DNA from: Achromobacter sp. B7
Lineage (GTDB): Bacteria > Pseudomonadota > Gammaproteobacteria > Burkholderiales > Burkholderiaceae_B
Reading direction: 5' to 3'
NCBI RefSeq assembly: GCF_003600685.1
Contig: NZ_CP032084.1
Span: 930,001 to 994,000 of the forward strand
Length of the DNA: 64,000 bases
A program made the position numbers and the translations under genes. Numbering within the stretch: position 1 is the stretch's first letter; each line of letters begins with the position of its first letter. Below the pieces are notes generated by a model, which worked only from the letters and a program-made list of their open reading frames with translations, was not told the origin of the DNA and ran no database searches. Positions 33,756 through 42,685 of the stretch are shown in pieces.

Positions 33756-35993
33756 TTACAGGGCGTATTGGGCCAGCCGCGCGGCGCGGCGGCGTTGTAG
33801 GAAACCGATCACGGCGCCGCGCATGCGTGCCAGGAAGCGGTCGGTGCCGGTGGGGTTGTGCACGATATCGGCGCGATAGAAAGACGGGCACAGCACGGCG
33901 GCATGGGCCACTTCGCCGCAGTTGCCGCAGCCCACGCAGCTGCTTTCCACGTGCGCTACCGGGTCTTCCTTCAAGGGGTCGCCGCTGTCCTTGATGGACA
34001 GCGATGGGCAGCCGGACAGCCGGATACAGGCGTGGTCGCCGGTGCAGACGTCGGGGTCCACGCCAAAGCGTTCCTTGACCACGCGGCGGCCTTCCTTGAC
34101 GGCCTTGTTGAACAGCGGCTTGATGCGGCGCTGCTTGTTCAGCATGCATTCGGACTGCGCGATGATGACCTTCGGACCCTTGATGTCGGTGGTCAGCGCT
34201 TCTTCGATGGTGGCGCGCACCTTGGCCACGTCGTAGGTGCGGTCCAGCGTGCGCACCCACTTCACGCCCACGCCGCGCACGGCATGATCGATGGGGTTGT
34301 TGGTGGAGCGGTCGGGGTTGTCGGCACGCGACGACAAAATGTCCTGCCCGCCGGTCGCCGACGCATAGAAGTTGTCGACGATGACGATGACGCCGTCGTA
34401 CTTGTTGAATACCGCGTTGCCGATGCCGGACGACAAGCCGTTATGCCAGAAGCCGCCGTCGCCCATGATGGAAATGGGGCGCTTGGCGGCGGGCACATTG
34501 AACGCCGCCGCGCTGGAGGCGCCCAGGCCGTAGCCCATGGTGGTGGCGCCCAGGTTGAAGGGCGGCAGGATGGAGAAAAGGTGGCAGCCGATGTCGCAGG
34601 AAATGTGATGCTGCCCCAGCTTTTCCTGGGCCAGCGTCAGCGCGGAAAAGATCGGGCGTTCGGGGCAGCCCGTACAGAAGCCGGCAGGGCGCGGCGGCAC
34701 CACCGAGGCCAGCCCGTCCACCTGCTTGTGGAAGGTGATCGGTTGCTCGACGTGCTTTGCCGCAGGCTTCGGACGCGCGACTTCGGTGATTTCAAGTTGG
34801 CTGGTGGGGGCTTGGGCTTGGGCCACCGCATCCACCGCCACCGCCGCATGCGTCTGTAGCGATTCAGGACGATGGCGCTTCAAGAATTCGCGCACGCCGT
34901 CGCGCATCACTTGCGTGGTGTATTCGCCCGCCATCGGCAACACGTCCTTGCCGGACAGGTGCGTGTCGATACCCGCCTTGCGCAGGACAGCGTGCAGGTT
35001 CTGTTCGATGTAATCCGGCTGGCCTTCTTCCAGCAGCAGCACCGCGCGCTTGCCCCGGCAGAATTCCGTGACCTCGTCTTCGATGACGGGGTAGGTCACG
35101 TTCATGACGTAAAGCGGAATGCGGCTGTTGCCGAAGTTATCGGCCAGGCCCAGCAGTTGCAGCGAGCGGATGACGCCGTTGTACAGGCCGCCTTGCAGGA
35201 TCAGGCCGATATCGTCCTGGTCGCCGTCAAAGTGCTCGTTCAGTTTGTGTTCTTTGATATAGCGGATGGCGGCGGGCCAGCGGTCCTTGATCTTTTCCTG
35301 CTCGTGCAGGAAGGACGCGGGCGGCAGCACGATGCGGCTGGTGTCGCGCGCCGGGCTTTCCAACGCCTGCGCCAGCGAAAACGCGGGCCGCTTGTTTTCC
35401 TTGGCAATGAAGCGGCCATGCACGTGGCAGCCGCGAATTCGTAGTTGCAGCATCACCGGCGTCTTGCTGGCTTCCGACAATTCAAAGCCGTCTTCCACGG
35501 CCTTGACCATGCTTTCCAGGTTGGGGCGCGGGTCCAGCAGCCAGATCTGCGACTTCATGGCGAACGCGTGCGAGCGTTCCTGCATGATGGATGAGCCTTC
35601 GCCGTAGTCTTCGCCCACGATGACCAGCGCGCCGCCCGTCACGCCGCCCGATGCCAGGTTGGCCAGCGCATCCGACGCCACGTTGGTGCCCACGGTGGAC
35701 TTCCACGTGACCGCGCCGCGTATCGGGTACATGACCGATGCAGCCAGGGTCGCGGCGGCGGTGGCTTCCGAGGCGCTGGCCTCGAAGTGCACGCCCAGTT
35801 CTTGCAGGATGTCGTTGGCGTCGGCCAGCACATCCATCAAATGCGAAATGGGCGAACCCTGATAGCCCGCCACATAGCCCACACCCGATTGCAGCAAGGC
35901 TTTGGTGACGGCAAGAATGCCCTCGCCGCGAAACTCTTCGCCGGCGCCGATGCGCAACTGCTGGACTTCTTTCTTGAAAGACCTTTCAGCCAT
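33756..35993 (-). CDS. iorA: Indolepyruvate:ferredoxin oxidoreductase alpha-type subunit
   Basis: 745-residue IorA. N-terminal pyrimidine-binding domain (GYQGSPISHLMDVLADA), then FCTGCPERPIF, and the TPP-binding GDGGFWHNGLSSGIGNAVFNK with VIVDNFYASATGGQ. The C-terminus has two 4Fe-4S-like regions (CTGDHACIRLSGCP and CVGCGNCGEVAHAAVLCP) with fewer regular CxxC spacings than classic ferredoxin domains. It is the first gene of the minus-strand operon, transcribed from the promoter at 36082-36110, divergent from the MarR gene. Normal length for the family. In auxin degradation clusters IOR homologues accompany the Rieske oxygenase; the exact reaction is unclear. Confidence 0.88.
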   Translation of the reverse strand: MAERSFKKEVQQLRIGAGEEFRGEGILAVTKALLQSGVGYVAGYQGSPISHLMDVLADANDILQELGVHFEASASEATAAATLAASVMYPIRGAVTWKSTVGTNVASDALANLASGGVTGGALVIVGEDYGEGSSIMQERSHAFAMKSQIWLLDPRPNLESMVKAVEDGFELSEASKTPVMLQLRIRGCHVHGRFIAKENKRPAFSLAQALESPARDTSRIVLPPASFLHEQEKIKDRWPAAIRYIKEHKLNEHFDGDQDDIGLILQGGLYNGVIRSLQLLGLADNFGNSRIPLYVMNVTYPVIEDEVTEFCRGKRAVLLLEEGQPDYIEQNLHAVLRKAGIDTHLSGKDVLPMAGEYTTQVMRDGVREFLKRHRPESLQTHAAVAVDAVAQAQAPTSQLEITEVARPKPAAKHVEQPITFHKQVDGLASVVPPRPAGFCTGCPERPIFSALTLAQEKLGQHHISCDIGCHLFSILPPFNLGATTMGYGLGASSAAAFNVPAAKRPISIMGDGGFWHNGLSSGIGNAVFNKYDGVIVIVDNFYASATGGQDILSSRADNPDRSTNNPIDHAVRGVGVKWVRTLDRTYDVAKVRATIEEALTTDIKGPKVIIAQSECMLNKQRRIKPLFNKAVKEGRRVVKERFGVDPDVCTGDHACIRLSGCPSLSIKDSGDPLKEDPVAHVESSCVGCGNCGEVAHAAVLCPSFYRADIVHNPTGTDRFLARMRGAVIGFLQRRRAARLAQYAL

Positions 35994-36081
35994 CTCGAAC
36001 TCCTGGTGGGGCCGGATGACCGGTCCTCAAGCCTTGCTGCCGTGCAGCATCGTCGTGCCACGAAATTGTCGTCTGAAAAAT

Positions 36082-36110
36082 ACTTTAGGAGTCAACGTTT
36101 TAGCTGTCAA
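36082..36110 (-). promoter_or_regulatory. Sigma-70 promoter of the iorA operon
   Basis: On the minus strand: -35 TTGACA (36105-36110, perfect) and -10 TAAAGT (36082-36087, four of six) with a 17-bp spacer, 89 bp upstream of iorA. A second GTTGAC lies in the spacer. This is the best promoter match in the window. Confidence 0.65.
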
Positions 36111-36118
36111 CAAAAAAG

Positions 36119-36136
36119 ATGAAATTTCATGGAAAT
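36119..36136. promoter_or_regulatory. Overlapping palindromes ATGAAATTTCAT and ATTTC-ATG-GAAAT, candidate MarR operator
   Basis: A perfect 12-bp palindrome (36119-36130) and an overlapping inverted repeat (36124-36136) sit just upstream of the iorA -35 element in a 369-bp AT-rich divergent gap (35994-36362). MarR dimers bind AT-rich palindromes of this size, and the divergent MarR gene is the obvious binder. A GTATATAC palindrome at 36164-36171 lies close by. Confidence 0.5.
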
Positions 36137-36188
36137 CAAAAAATATCACGCTAAAACAAGGATGTATATACTGGTTGTTCTCTAGCTT

Positions 36189-36214
36189 CATGGCGGGTTT
36201 TCGGCCCCGCCATG
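36189..36214 (+). other. Hairpin in the marR leader
   Basis: Perfect 9-bp stem CATGGCGGG / CCCGCCATG with loop TTTTCGGC. It stands between the operator region and marR; there is no T tract after it, so it is not a normal terminator. It may be a structured 5' leader of marR mRNA. Confidence 0.5.
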
Positions 36215-36362
36215 GTGCAAAAACGGGTTGCGATTCGGGGTATACCCTGTGCTGCGCAACAGCATTGCCGTGCATCATGGCGCGCGTTTGCGCCGTCGTG
36301 GTGCAATGCGTTTTTTCGGCCGTCGGCCATTCATGAATTCCGGTGCGTGGGAGCAAAGCAAC

Positions 36363-36869
36363 ATGCGGTTGGACAAGCAGCGGGACACACAACTGACGGG
36401 GCGCGGCACTTCAGGGCCGCGTTTCGTTGACGGCTATCTGGCATACCTGCTGGCGCAGGCCAGCCAGCGCATCTCGGCCGAATTCCATATGCAGGTCAAG
36501 GCGGCCGGGCTATCGGTGACCGAATGGCGGGTGCTGGCCAGCCTGGAAGGCAGCCCCGGCGAAACCATCGGCACGCTGGCCGTGCTGGCCATCACCAAGC
36601 AACCCACGCTAAGCAAGGTGGTGCAGCGGATGGAGGCCGAGGGGCTGGTGGCGCGCACCGGCGTGCGGGCCGACCGCCGCCAGACGCGCGTGTGCATCAC
36701 CACCAAGGGCACCCACTTGATCGCGGGCCTGTGCGAACAGGCGTTGCAGCATCAAAAAGCCGTGCTGGCGCCGTTTGGTGAAGAAAAGGCGGCGCTGCTG
36801 ATCGACATGCTGGAAGTGTTGATGACCGAGCACGTGCCGCTGGAACTGCCGATCGACGCCGAGGAATAA
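36363..36869 (+). CDS. MarR-family transcriptional regulator
   Basis: 168-residue winged-helix regulator. The core shows the MarR pattern: VTEWRVLASLEGSPGETIGTLAVLAITKQPTLSKVVQRMEAEGLVARTGVRADRRQTRVCITTKG, with the wing at DRRQTR. MarR proteins usually repress and are released by a phenolic or aromatic ligand. It is divergent from the iorA operon, as IacR/IadR is from auxin degradation genes, so it is the likely local regulator. Start at 36363 (MRLDKQRD) is chosen over upstream ATGs for length and a GGGAG sequence upstream, though spacing is long. Confidence 0.87.
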   Translation: MRLDKQRDTQLTGRGTSGPRFVDGYLAYLLAQASQRISAEFHMQVKAAGLSVTEWRVLASLEGSPGETIGTLAVLAITKQPTLSKVVQRMEAEGLVARTGVRADRRQTRVCITTKGTHLIAGLCEQALQHQKAVLAPFGEEKAALLIDMLEVLMTEHVPLELPIDAEE

Positions 36870-36875
36870 GCGCGC

Positions 36876-36908
36876 GGTGATTCGGGCGGTGATTCGGGCG
36901 GTGATGGC
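36876..36908. repeat. 12-bp tandem repeat GGTGATTCGGGC, about 2.5 copies
   Basis: Two exact copies (36876-36887, 36888-36899) and a degenerate third directly after the marR stop codon. No function is evident; it shares the 12-bp period of other arrays in this window. Confidence 0.8.
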
Positions 36909-36952
36909 GGACGTTGCATCCGCGCACTCGAACATTGTTCGACCCGACAATT

Positions 36953-36981
36953 TTGTTACATGCTTATACGTCCCTTAATAG
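36953..36981 (+). promoter_or_regulatory. Candidate promoter of the peptide ABC operon
   Basis: TTGTTA (36953-36958) and TAATAG (36976-36981), spacer 17. Both hexamers are partial matches. A small hairpin CCCCT/AGGGG follows near 36985-37003 in the leader. The operon's ATG is at 37094 behind AGGAG. Confidence 0.35.
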
Positions 36982-37093
36982 ATCCCCCTCTGTGAAAAGG
37001 GGCCACGGTACGCATAAACCCTGAATTGACTGGGGTCTTACGCGTAGGCACACTCGGCGCCGGTATTCAGACTAATGTCAGGAGTTAACCCCT

Positions 37094-38665
37094 ATGCGCC
37101 GCACTTTGATTGCTATCGCGATCGCCGCCGCCGTGGCTGTGCCCTCGATCGGGCAGGCCAAGACTTTCCGTTGGGCCGCCCAAGGCGACATCCTTACGTT
37201 CGACCCGCACTCGCAAAACGAGGGCATGACGATCGCCGCCAACAGCTACATCTACGAGCCGCTGGTGGACTACGACAAGACGTTCAAGGTGGTGCCGCGC
37301 CTGGCCACGGAATGGGAACAGGTGTCGCCGACGCTGTATCGCTTCAAGCTGCGCCCCGGGGTGAAGTTCCATGACGGCGCGGCCTTCACCGCCGACGACG
37401 CGGTGTTCTCGATTCACCGCGCCATGGCGCCCACGTCGAACTACAAGGCCTACACGACCGGCATCAAGGAAGCGCGCAAGATCGACGACCTGACCATCGA
37501 GATCGAAACGTCGGCGCCCAACCCGGTGCTGCTGCGCCAGCTGACCAACGTGTTCATCATGAACAAGGCCTGGTCCGAAAAGAACAACATCGCCAAGCCG
37601 CAGGACTACGTCAACAAAGAAGAGACCTTTGGCGCGCGCAACACCAACGGCACCGGCCCCTACAAGCTGAAGACGCGCGAAGTGGACGTGCGCACCGTCT
37701 TTGAAGAAAACAAGGACTGGTGGAACAAGGCCGGCAAGGTCGGCAACGTGACCGAGGTGGTGTTTACGCCCATCAAGCAGAACGCCACGCGCACCGCCGC
37801 GTTGCTGTCCGGCGAAATCGACTTCGTGCTGGACCCCGCCGCGCAGGATCTGGAGCGCTTGCGCCAGGCGCAGAAGGTGGTCGAAGGCAACGAATACCGC
37901 ACCATTTACCTGGGCCTGGACCAGAAGCGTCCGGAATTGCAGTACTCGAACATCAAGGGCAAGAACCCGTTCCAGGACATCCGCGTGCGCGAAGCGCTGT
38001 ACCGCGCCATCGACGTGGACGCCATCAAGCGCGCCGTGATGCGCGGCCTGTCCGCGCCCACCGGCACGATGATCGCGCCGCAGGTGCATGGCTGGGCGGA
38101 ATCGGTGCACAAGCGCGTGCCCTACGATCCCGAAAAGTCGCGCGCGTTGCTCAAGGAAGCTGGCTACGACGGCACCTTGAACTTCACGCTGGACTGCCCC
38201 AACAACCGCTACATCAACGACGAAGCCATCTGCCAGGCCGTGGTCGGCATGTGGGCCAAGGTGGGTGTGAAGGCCACGATGAACGCCATGCCGCGTTCCA
38301 CGTACTTCCCCAAGGTGCAGTCGTTCGACACCAGCGCCTACCTGTTCGGCTGGGGCGTGCCCACGTTCGACGCCATGTACTCGTTGCAGAACCTGATCCG
38401 CACCAAGGGCGAGGGCGCGGACGGCATGTACAACCTGGGCGGCTACAGCAACAAGGAACTTGACGTCATCATCGACCGCATCAAGACCGAGACCGATCCC
38501 GCCAAGCGCGACGCCGACATCATCACCGTGCTGCAAGGGCACGCCAAGGACTTCGGCCACATCCCGCTGCATGACCAGGTCATCCCCTGGGCGATGCGCA
38601 AGAACGTCACGGTTATCCACCGTGCCGACAATCGCCTTGTTGCCGACTGGGTCAAGGTTGACTGA
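37094..38665 (+). CDS. Dipeptide/oligopeptide ABC transporter substrate-binding protein
   Basis: Family 5 periplasmic binding protein (523 residues) with Sec signal MRRTLIAIAIAAAVAVPSIGQA, cut before KTFRWAAQ. Typical features are DILTFDPHSQNEG, RLATEWEQVSPTLYRFKLRPGVKFHDG, and NTNGTGPYKL. It binds peptides or similar solutes for the permease and two ATPases that follow. A strong hairpin with T run between this gene and the permease gene explains the usual excess of binding protein. Ribosome-binding site AGGAG with 9-base spacing. Confidence 0.9.
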   Translation: MRRTLIAIAIAAAVAVPSIGQAKTFRWAAQGDILTFDPHSQNEGMTIAANSYIYEPLVDYDKTFKVVPRLATEWEQVSPTLYRFKLRPGVKFHDGAAFTADDAVFSIHRAMAPTSNYKAYTTGIKEARKIDDLTIEIETSAPNPVLLRQLTNVFIMNKAWSEKNNIAKPQDYVNKEETFGARNTNGTGPYKLKTREVDVRTVFEENKDWWNKAGKVGNVTEVVFTPIKQNATRTAALLSGEIDFVLDPAAQDLERLRQAQKVVEGNEYRTIYLGLDQKRPELQYSNIKGKNPFQDIRVREALYRAIDVDAIKRAVMRGLSAPTGTMIAPQVHGWAESVHKRVPYDPEKSRALLKEAGYDGTLNFTLDCPNNRYINDEAICQAVVGMWAKVGVKATMNAMPRSTYFPKVQSFDTSAYLFGWGVPTFDAMYSLQNLIRTKGEGADGMYNLGGYSNKELDVIIDRIKTETDPAKRDADIITVLQGHAKDFGHIPLHDQVIPWAMRKNVTVIHRADNRLVADWVKVD

Positions 38666-38676
38666 TCCCGGCTAAC

Positions 38677-38717
38677 CAGACGGCGCGGCGCCCACCCGGC
38701 GCGCGCCGTCTGTTTTT
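38677..38717 (+). terminator. Intra-operon terminator/attenuator after the binding-protein gene
   Basis: Stem CAGACGGCGCG / CGCGCCGTCTG (11 bp), 14-base loop with further GC pairing, followed by TTTTT. It lies 12 bases after the binding-protein stop and ends 13 bases before the permease start, so it probably ends most transcripts or protects the 3' end of the binding-protein mRNA. Confidence 0.8.
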
Positions 38718-38729
38718 GGTTGTTCCCCT

Positions 38730-39719
38730 ATGTTTGCTTTCATACTGCGCCGCCTGTTGCAGGCCGTAGCGGTGATGCTCACCGTCGCGCTGCTGGCCTT
38801 TGTGCTTTTCCAATACGTCGGCGACCCTGTCACCATCATGCTCGGGCAGGACGCCACCGATACCGAGCGCATCGAACTGCGTGAACGCCTGGGCCTGAAC
38901 GAGCCCGCCATCGTTCAATTCGGCCATTTCGTGGCCAACGCCGCCCAGGGCAATTTCGGCATTTCGCTGCGCCAGAGCGAACCCGTTTCCACTTTGCTCA
39001 AGTCCCGCCTGCCGGCCACGCTGGAGCTGTCCATGGTGGCCGCCTTGCTGGCCTTGGTGGTGGGCGTGCCGCTGGGCGTGTACACCGCGCTCAAGCGCAA
39101 CAGCCTGGTTTCGCAGCTGCTGCTGGCCGGTTCCTTGCTGGGCGTGTCGCTGCCCACCTTCCTGATCGGCATCCTGCTGATCCTGGTGTTCTCGGTGCAG
39201 CTGGGCTGGCTGCCCAGCTACGGGCGGGGCGATACCGTCGCCGTAGGCTGGTGGACGTCGGGGCTGTTCACCGCCACCGGCTGGAAGCACCTGATCCTGC
39301 CGTCCATCACCTTGTCGTTGTTCCAGATGACGTTGGTGCTGCGCCTGGTGCGTTCTGAAATGCTGGAAGTGCTGCGGTCCGACTACATCAAGTTCGCCCG
39401 CGCACGGGGGCTGAAGCGCCGCGCCATTCACTTTGGCCACGCGCTGAAGAACACGATGGTGCCCGTCATCACGATCACCGGCTTGCAACTGGGCGGCATC
39501 ATCGCGTTTGCCATCGTCACGGAAACCGTATTCCAGTGGCCGGGCATGGGCCTGCTGTTCATCCAGGCGGTGCAATTTGCCGACGTGCCGGTCATGGCCG
39601 CGTACCTGTGCCTGATCGCGCTGGTGTTCGTGGTGATCAACCTGGTGGTCGATCTGCTTTATTTCGTCGTCGACCCGCGCTTGCGTTCCGGGATGACTCG
39701 CGCCGGGGGGGCTCACTGA
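38730..39719 (+). CDS. Peptide ABC transporter permease, DppB/OppB type
   Basis: Inner-membrane permease (329 residues) with about six membrane segments. DppB pattern: MFAFILRRLLQAVAVMLTVALLAF at the N-terminus, the FVGDPVTIMLGQDAT-like loop, RLGLNEPAIVQFGHF, and the ATPase-coupling EAA loop near YIKFARARGLKRRAIHFGHALKNTMVPVITITG. It forms the channel with the next gene, whose ATG overlaps this stop by one base. Confidence 0.92.
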   Translation: MFAFILRRLLQAVAVMLTVALLAFVLFQYVGDPVTIMLGQDATDTERIELRERLGLNEPAIVQFGHFVANAAQGNFGISLRQSEPVSTLLKSRLPATLELSMVAALLALVVGVPLGVYTALKRNSLVSQLLLAGSLLGVSLPTFLIGILLILVFSVQLGWLPSYGRGDTVAVGWWTSGLFTATGWKHLILPSITLSLFQMTLVLRLVRSEMLEVLRSDYIKFARARGLKRRAIHFGHALKNTMVPVITITGLQLGGIIAFAIVTETVFQWPGMGLLFIQAVQFADVPVMAAYLCLIALVFVVINLVVDLLYFVVDPRLRSGMTRAGGAH

Positions 39720-40633
39720 TGCGCGCCGCACTCAAACGTTGGTGGGACAGCGACATTGCCTGGGCCTGGCGCCGCGCGCCCGTAGCCATCATTGCGACGC
39801 TGTTGCTGGTGACGCTGCTGATCGGCTCGTTCGGCGCCGGCTGGGTCGCGCCGCACAACCCGTTCGACCTGACTACGGTAGAACTGCTGGACGCCTTGCT
39901 GCCGCCCGCCTGGGAAGCCAACGGTCAGGCCACCTACCTGCTGGGCACGGATAGCCAGGGCCGCGACCTGTATTCCGCCATCCTCTACGGCACGCGCGTG
40001 TCGCTGTTGATCGGGCTGGCGTCGGTGCTGCTGTCGATGTTGATCGGTATCGTGCTGGGGCTGATTTCCGGCTACGCGGGTGGGCGCATCGATGCGTTCA
40101 TCATGCGGGTGGCCGACGTGCAGCTGTCGTTCCCGGCGATTCTGATCGCGCTGTTGATCGATGGCGTGGCGCGTGCCGCCGTGCCGCGCGAGATGCACGA
40201 GCTGATCGCGTTCCCCGTGCTGATCGGCGCCATTGCGCTGGCCGGCTGGCCGCAGTACGCACGCACCGTGCGCGGGTCCACGCTGGTGGAGAAAAACCGC
40301 GAATACGTGCAGGCGGCGCGCGTGATCGGCGTGGCCTCGCCCGTCATCATGTTCCGCCACGTGCTGCCCAATGTGCTGGGGCCGGTGCTGGTGCTGGCCA
40401 CGGTGCACCTGGCCACCGCCATCATCACCGAGGCGACCTTGTCGTTCCTGGGGGTGGGCGTGCCGCCGACCGCGCCGTCGCTGGGCACGCTGATCCGCAT
40501 CGGCAACGATTTCCTGTTTTCCGGCGAATGGTGGATCACCATTTTCCCGGGCGCGGCGCTGGTGCTGCTGGTGCTGTCGGTCAACCTGCTGGGTGACTGG
40601 CTGCGCGATGCGCTCAACCCGCGGCTGAATTGA
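39719..40633 (+). CDS. Peptide ABC transporter permease, DppC/OppC type
   Basis: Second permease (304 residues). The N-terminal membrane anchor is followed by FGAGWVAPHNPFDLTTVELLDALLPP and LLGTDSQGRDLYSAILYGTRVSLLIG, the DppC hallmark, and the EAA loop EKNREYVQAARVIGVASPVIMFRHVLPN. The start at 39719 (TGATG) follows directly from the DppB-like stop; longer in-frame reading upstream is in the overlapping gene. It is followed by the two ATPases after 7 bp. Confidence 0.92.
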   Translation: MRAALKRWWDSDIAWAWRRAPVAIIATLLLVTLLIGSFGAGWVAPHNPFDLTTVELLDALLPPAWEANGQATYLLGTDSQGRDLYSAILYGTRVSLLIGLASVLLSMLIGIVLGLISGYAGGRIDAFIMRVADVQLSFPAILIALLIDGVARAAVPREMHELIAFPVLIGAIALAGWPQYARTVRGSTLVEKNREYVQAARVIGVASPVIMFRHVLPNVLGPVLVLATVHLATAIITEATLSFLGVGVPPTAPSLGTLIRIGNDFLFSGEWWITIFPGAALVLLVLSVNLLGDWLRDALNPRLN

Positions 40634-40640
40634 GGTAACC

Positions 40641-41621
40641 ATGAGCGCACTTCTGGAAGTCCGCAATCTGCGCGTGGAATTTCCCACGCGCCGCGGCACG
40701 CTACGCGCCCTGGACGACGTGTCCTTTTCCATCCAGGCCGGCGAAGTGCTGGGCGTGGTGGGCGAATCGGGCGCCGGCAAATCACTGACCGGCGCCTCCA
40801 TCATCGGCCTGCTGGAACCGCCTGGCCGTATCGCGGCGGGCGAAATCCTGCTGGCGGGCCGCCGCATCGACAACCTGCCCGACGAGCAGATGCGCCGCGT
40901 GCGCGGCCGCGAAATCGGCGCGGTGTTCCAGGACCCGTTGACGTCGCTGAACCCGCTGTACACGGTGGGCCGGCAGTTGGCGGAAACCATCGTCACGCAT
41001 CTGGACATGACGTGGTCGCAGGCGCGCAACCGCGCGGTGGAATTGCTGGCGTCCACCGGCATCCCGGCCGCGCGTGAACGCATCGACCACTATCCGCACC
41101 AGTTCTCGGGCGGCATGCGGCAACGCGTGGTCATCGCGCTGGCGCTGGCGGCCGAGCCCAAGCTGGTGGTGGCCGATGAGCCCACCACGGCGCTGGATGT
41201 GTCCATCCAGGCGCAGATCATCGAACTGCTGAAACGCCTGTGCCGCGACCACGGCACGGCGATCATGCTGATCACGCACGACATGGGCGTCATCGCCGAA
41301 ACCGCCGACCGCGTGGCGGTGATGTACGCGGGCCGCGTGGCCGAGATCGGGCCGGTGGCCGACGTGATCCACAAGCCGCGCCATCCCTATACGGCGGGGT
41401 TGATGGGATCCATCCCGTCAATGGACGGGCACACGGAACGGCTGGTGCAGATCGACGGCAGCATGCCGCGCCTGAACGCCATTCCGCCGGGCTGCGCGTT
41501 CAATCCGCGTTGCGGCCAGCGCCTGCCGCGCTGCGCGACCGAGCGCCCCGAATTACTGCCGGCGGGCACGTCCCGCGCGGCCTGTTGGCTGCATGACGAC
41601 AAAGCGATGGTGGCCGCATGA
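40641..41621 (+). CDS. Peptide ABC transporter ATPase, DppD/OppD type
   Basis: 326-residue ATPase with Walker [12 protein letters not shown], signature [15 protein letters not shown], Walker [14 protein letters not shown] and switch LITHDMGV. The C-terminal oligopeptide domain has the conserved [12 protein letters not shown] and cysteines ([21 protein letters not shown]) that in some members bind a 4Fe-4S cluster. It pairs with the following DppF-like ATPase, with an ATGA overlap. Ribosome-binding site GAGG before ATG 40641. Confidence 0.93.
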   Translation: MSALLEVRNLRVEFPTRRGTLRALDDVSFSIQAGEVLGVVGESGAGKSLTGASIIGLLEPPGRIAAGEILLAGRRIDNLPDEQMRRVRGREIGAVFQDPLTSLNPLYTVGRQLAETIVTHLDMTWSQARNRAVELLASTGIPAARERIDHYPHQFSGGMRQRVVIALALAAEPKLVVADEPTTALDVSIQAQIIELLKRLCRDHGTAIMLITHDMGVIAETADRVAVMYAGRVAEIGPVADVIHKPRHPYTAGLMGSIPSMDGHTERLVQIDGSMPRLNAIPPGCAFNPRCGQRLPRCATERPELLPAGTSRAACWLHDDKAMVAA

Positions 41622-42607
41622 ACGCGCCCTTGGTTGAAGTAAAGGATGCCGCGCGCTGGTTCGACGTGTCGCCGCCGTGGCTGGAACGCAAGCTGGCGGG
41701 CAAGCCGCGTGTGATGCTGCGCGCCGTGGACGGTGTGTCGTTCGACATTGCACGCGGTGAAACGCTGGCGCTGGTGGGCGAATCGGGCTGTGGAAAATCC
41801 ACGGTCGCGCGCATGCTGGTGGGCTTGTACGGACTGACGCGTGGCGACATCCGTTTCGACGGCCAGCCGCTGTCACGCATGTCGGACAAGGGCGGCCGCA
41901 ATCTGCGCAAGCGCTTGCAGATGATTTTCCAGGACCCGTACGCCAGCCTGAACCCGCGTTGGCGCGTGGGCCGCATCATCGCCGAACCCATGCTGACGCA
42001 CACAACCATGACGCCCGCCGAACGTGTGGCGCGCGTCAGTGAATTGCTGTTGCAGGTGGGGCTGGACCCGGCTGACCAGGGGCGTTATCCGCATCAGTTT
42101 TCGGGCGGGCAGCGTCAACGCATCTCGATTGCGCGGGCGCTGGCGGTGAACCCGGAATTCCTGGTGTGCGACGAACCGACGTCCGCGCTGGACGTATCGG
42201 TGCAGGCGCAGGTGTTGAACCTGATGAAGGACCTGCAACGCAAGCTGGGGCTGACCTATCTGTTCATTTCGCACAACCTGGCGGTGGTGCACCATGTGGC
42301 CGACCGGGTGGGCGTGATGTACCTGGGCCGGATGGTGGAAGTGGCGCCGCGCGATGAACTGTTTGCGCGGCCCAGGCATCCGTACACGCGCATGCTGCTT
42401 GAGGCGATTCCGGATATCAACGGGGCGGGCAAGCCGCGCACGGCGGTGGCCGGCGAAGTGCCCAATCCGCTGAACCCGCCATCAGGGTGCACGTTTCATC
42501 CGCGCTGCCCGCACGCCAATGACCGCTGCCGGGCCGAAGCGCCGGTTGCCATGTTGACTGGGGCTTCCGTGGTGGCCTGCCATGCGGTAGAGGAAGGGCG
42601 CGCCTGA
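41618..42607 (+). CDS. Peptide ABC transporter ATPase, DppF/OppF type
   Basis: 329-residue ATPase with Walker [13 protein letters not shown], signature [15 protein letters not shown], Walker [13 protein letters not shown] and switch [15 protein letters not shown]-terminal [35 protein letters not shown] and [14 protein letters not shown] are typical of DppF. It completes the five-gene uptake system. The extended N-terminus ([23 protein letters not shown]) is a short insertion between the first strand and the dimer region, seen in several family members. Confidence 0.93.
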   Translation: MNAPLVEVKDAARWFDVSPPWLERKLAGKPRVMLRAVDGVSFDIARGETLALVGESGCGKSTVARMLVGLYGLTRGDIRFDGQPLSRMSDKGGRNLRKRLQMIFQDPYASLNPRWRVGRIIAEPMLTHTTMTPAERVARVSELLLQVGLDPADQGRYPHQFSGGQRQRISIARALAVNPEFLVCDEPTSALDVSVQAQVLNLMKDLQRKLGLTYLFISHNLAVVHHVADRVGVMYLGRMVEVAPRDELFARPRHPYTRMLLEAIPDINGAGKPRTAVAGEVPNPLNPPSGCTFHPRCPHANDRCRAEAPVAMLTGASVVACHAVEEGRA

Positions 42608-42685
42608 GGAAGGATGCGCCCGAACGATAAGGGCGGGCTGCAATGGCGCCAAGCCGTCACGGGCCGGACGCGACCCCGCCGGGTA

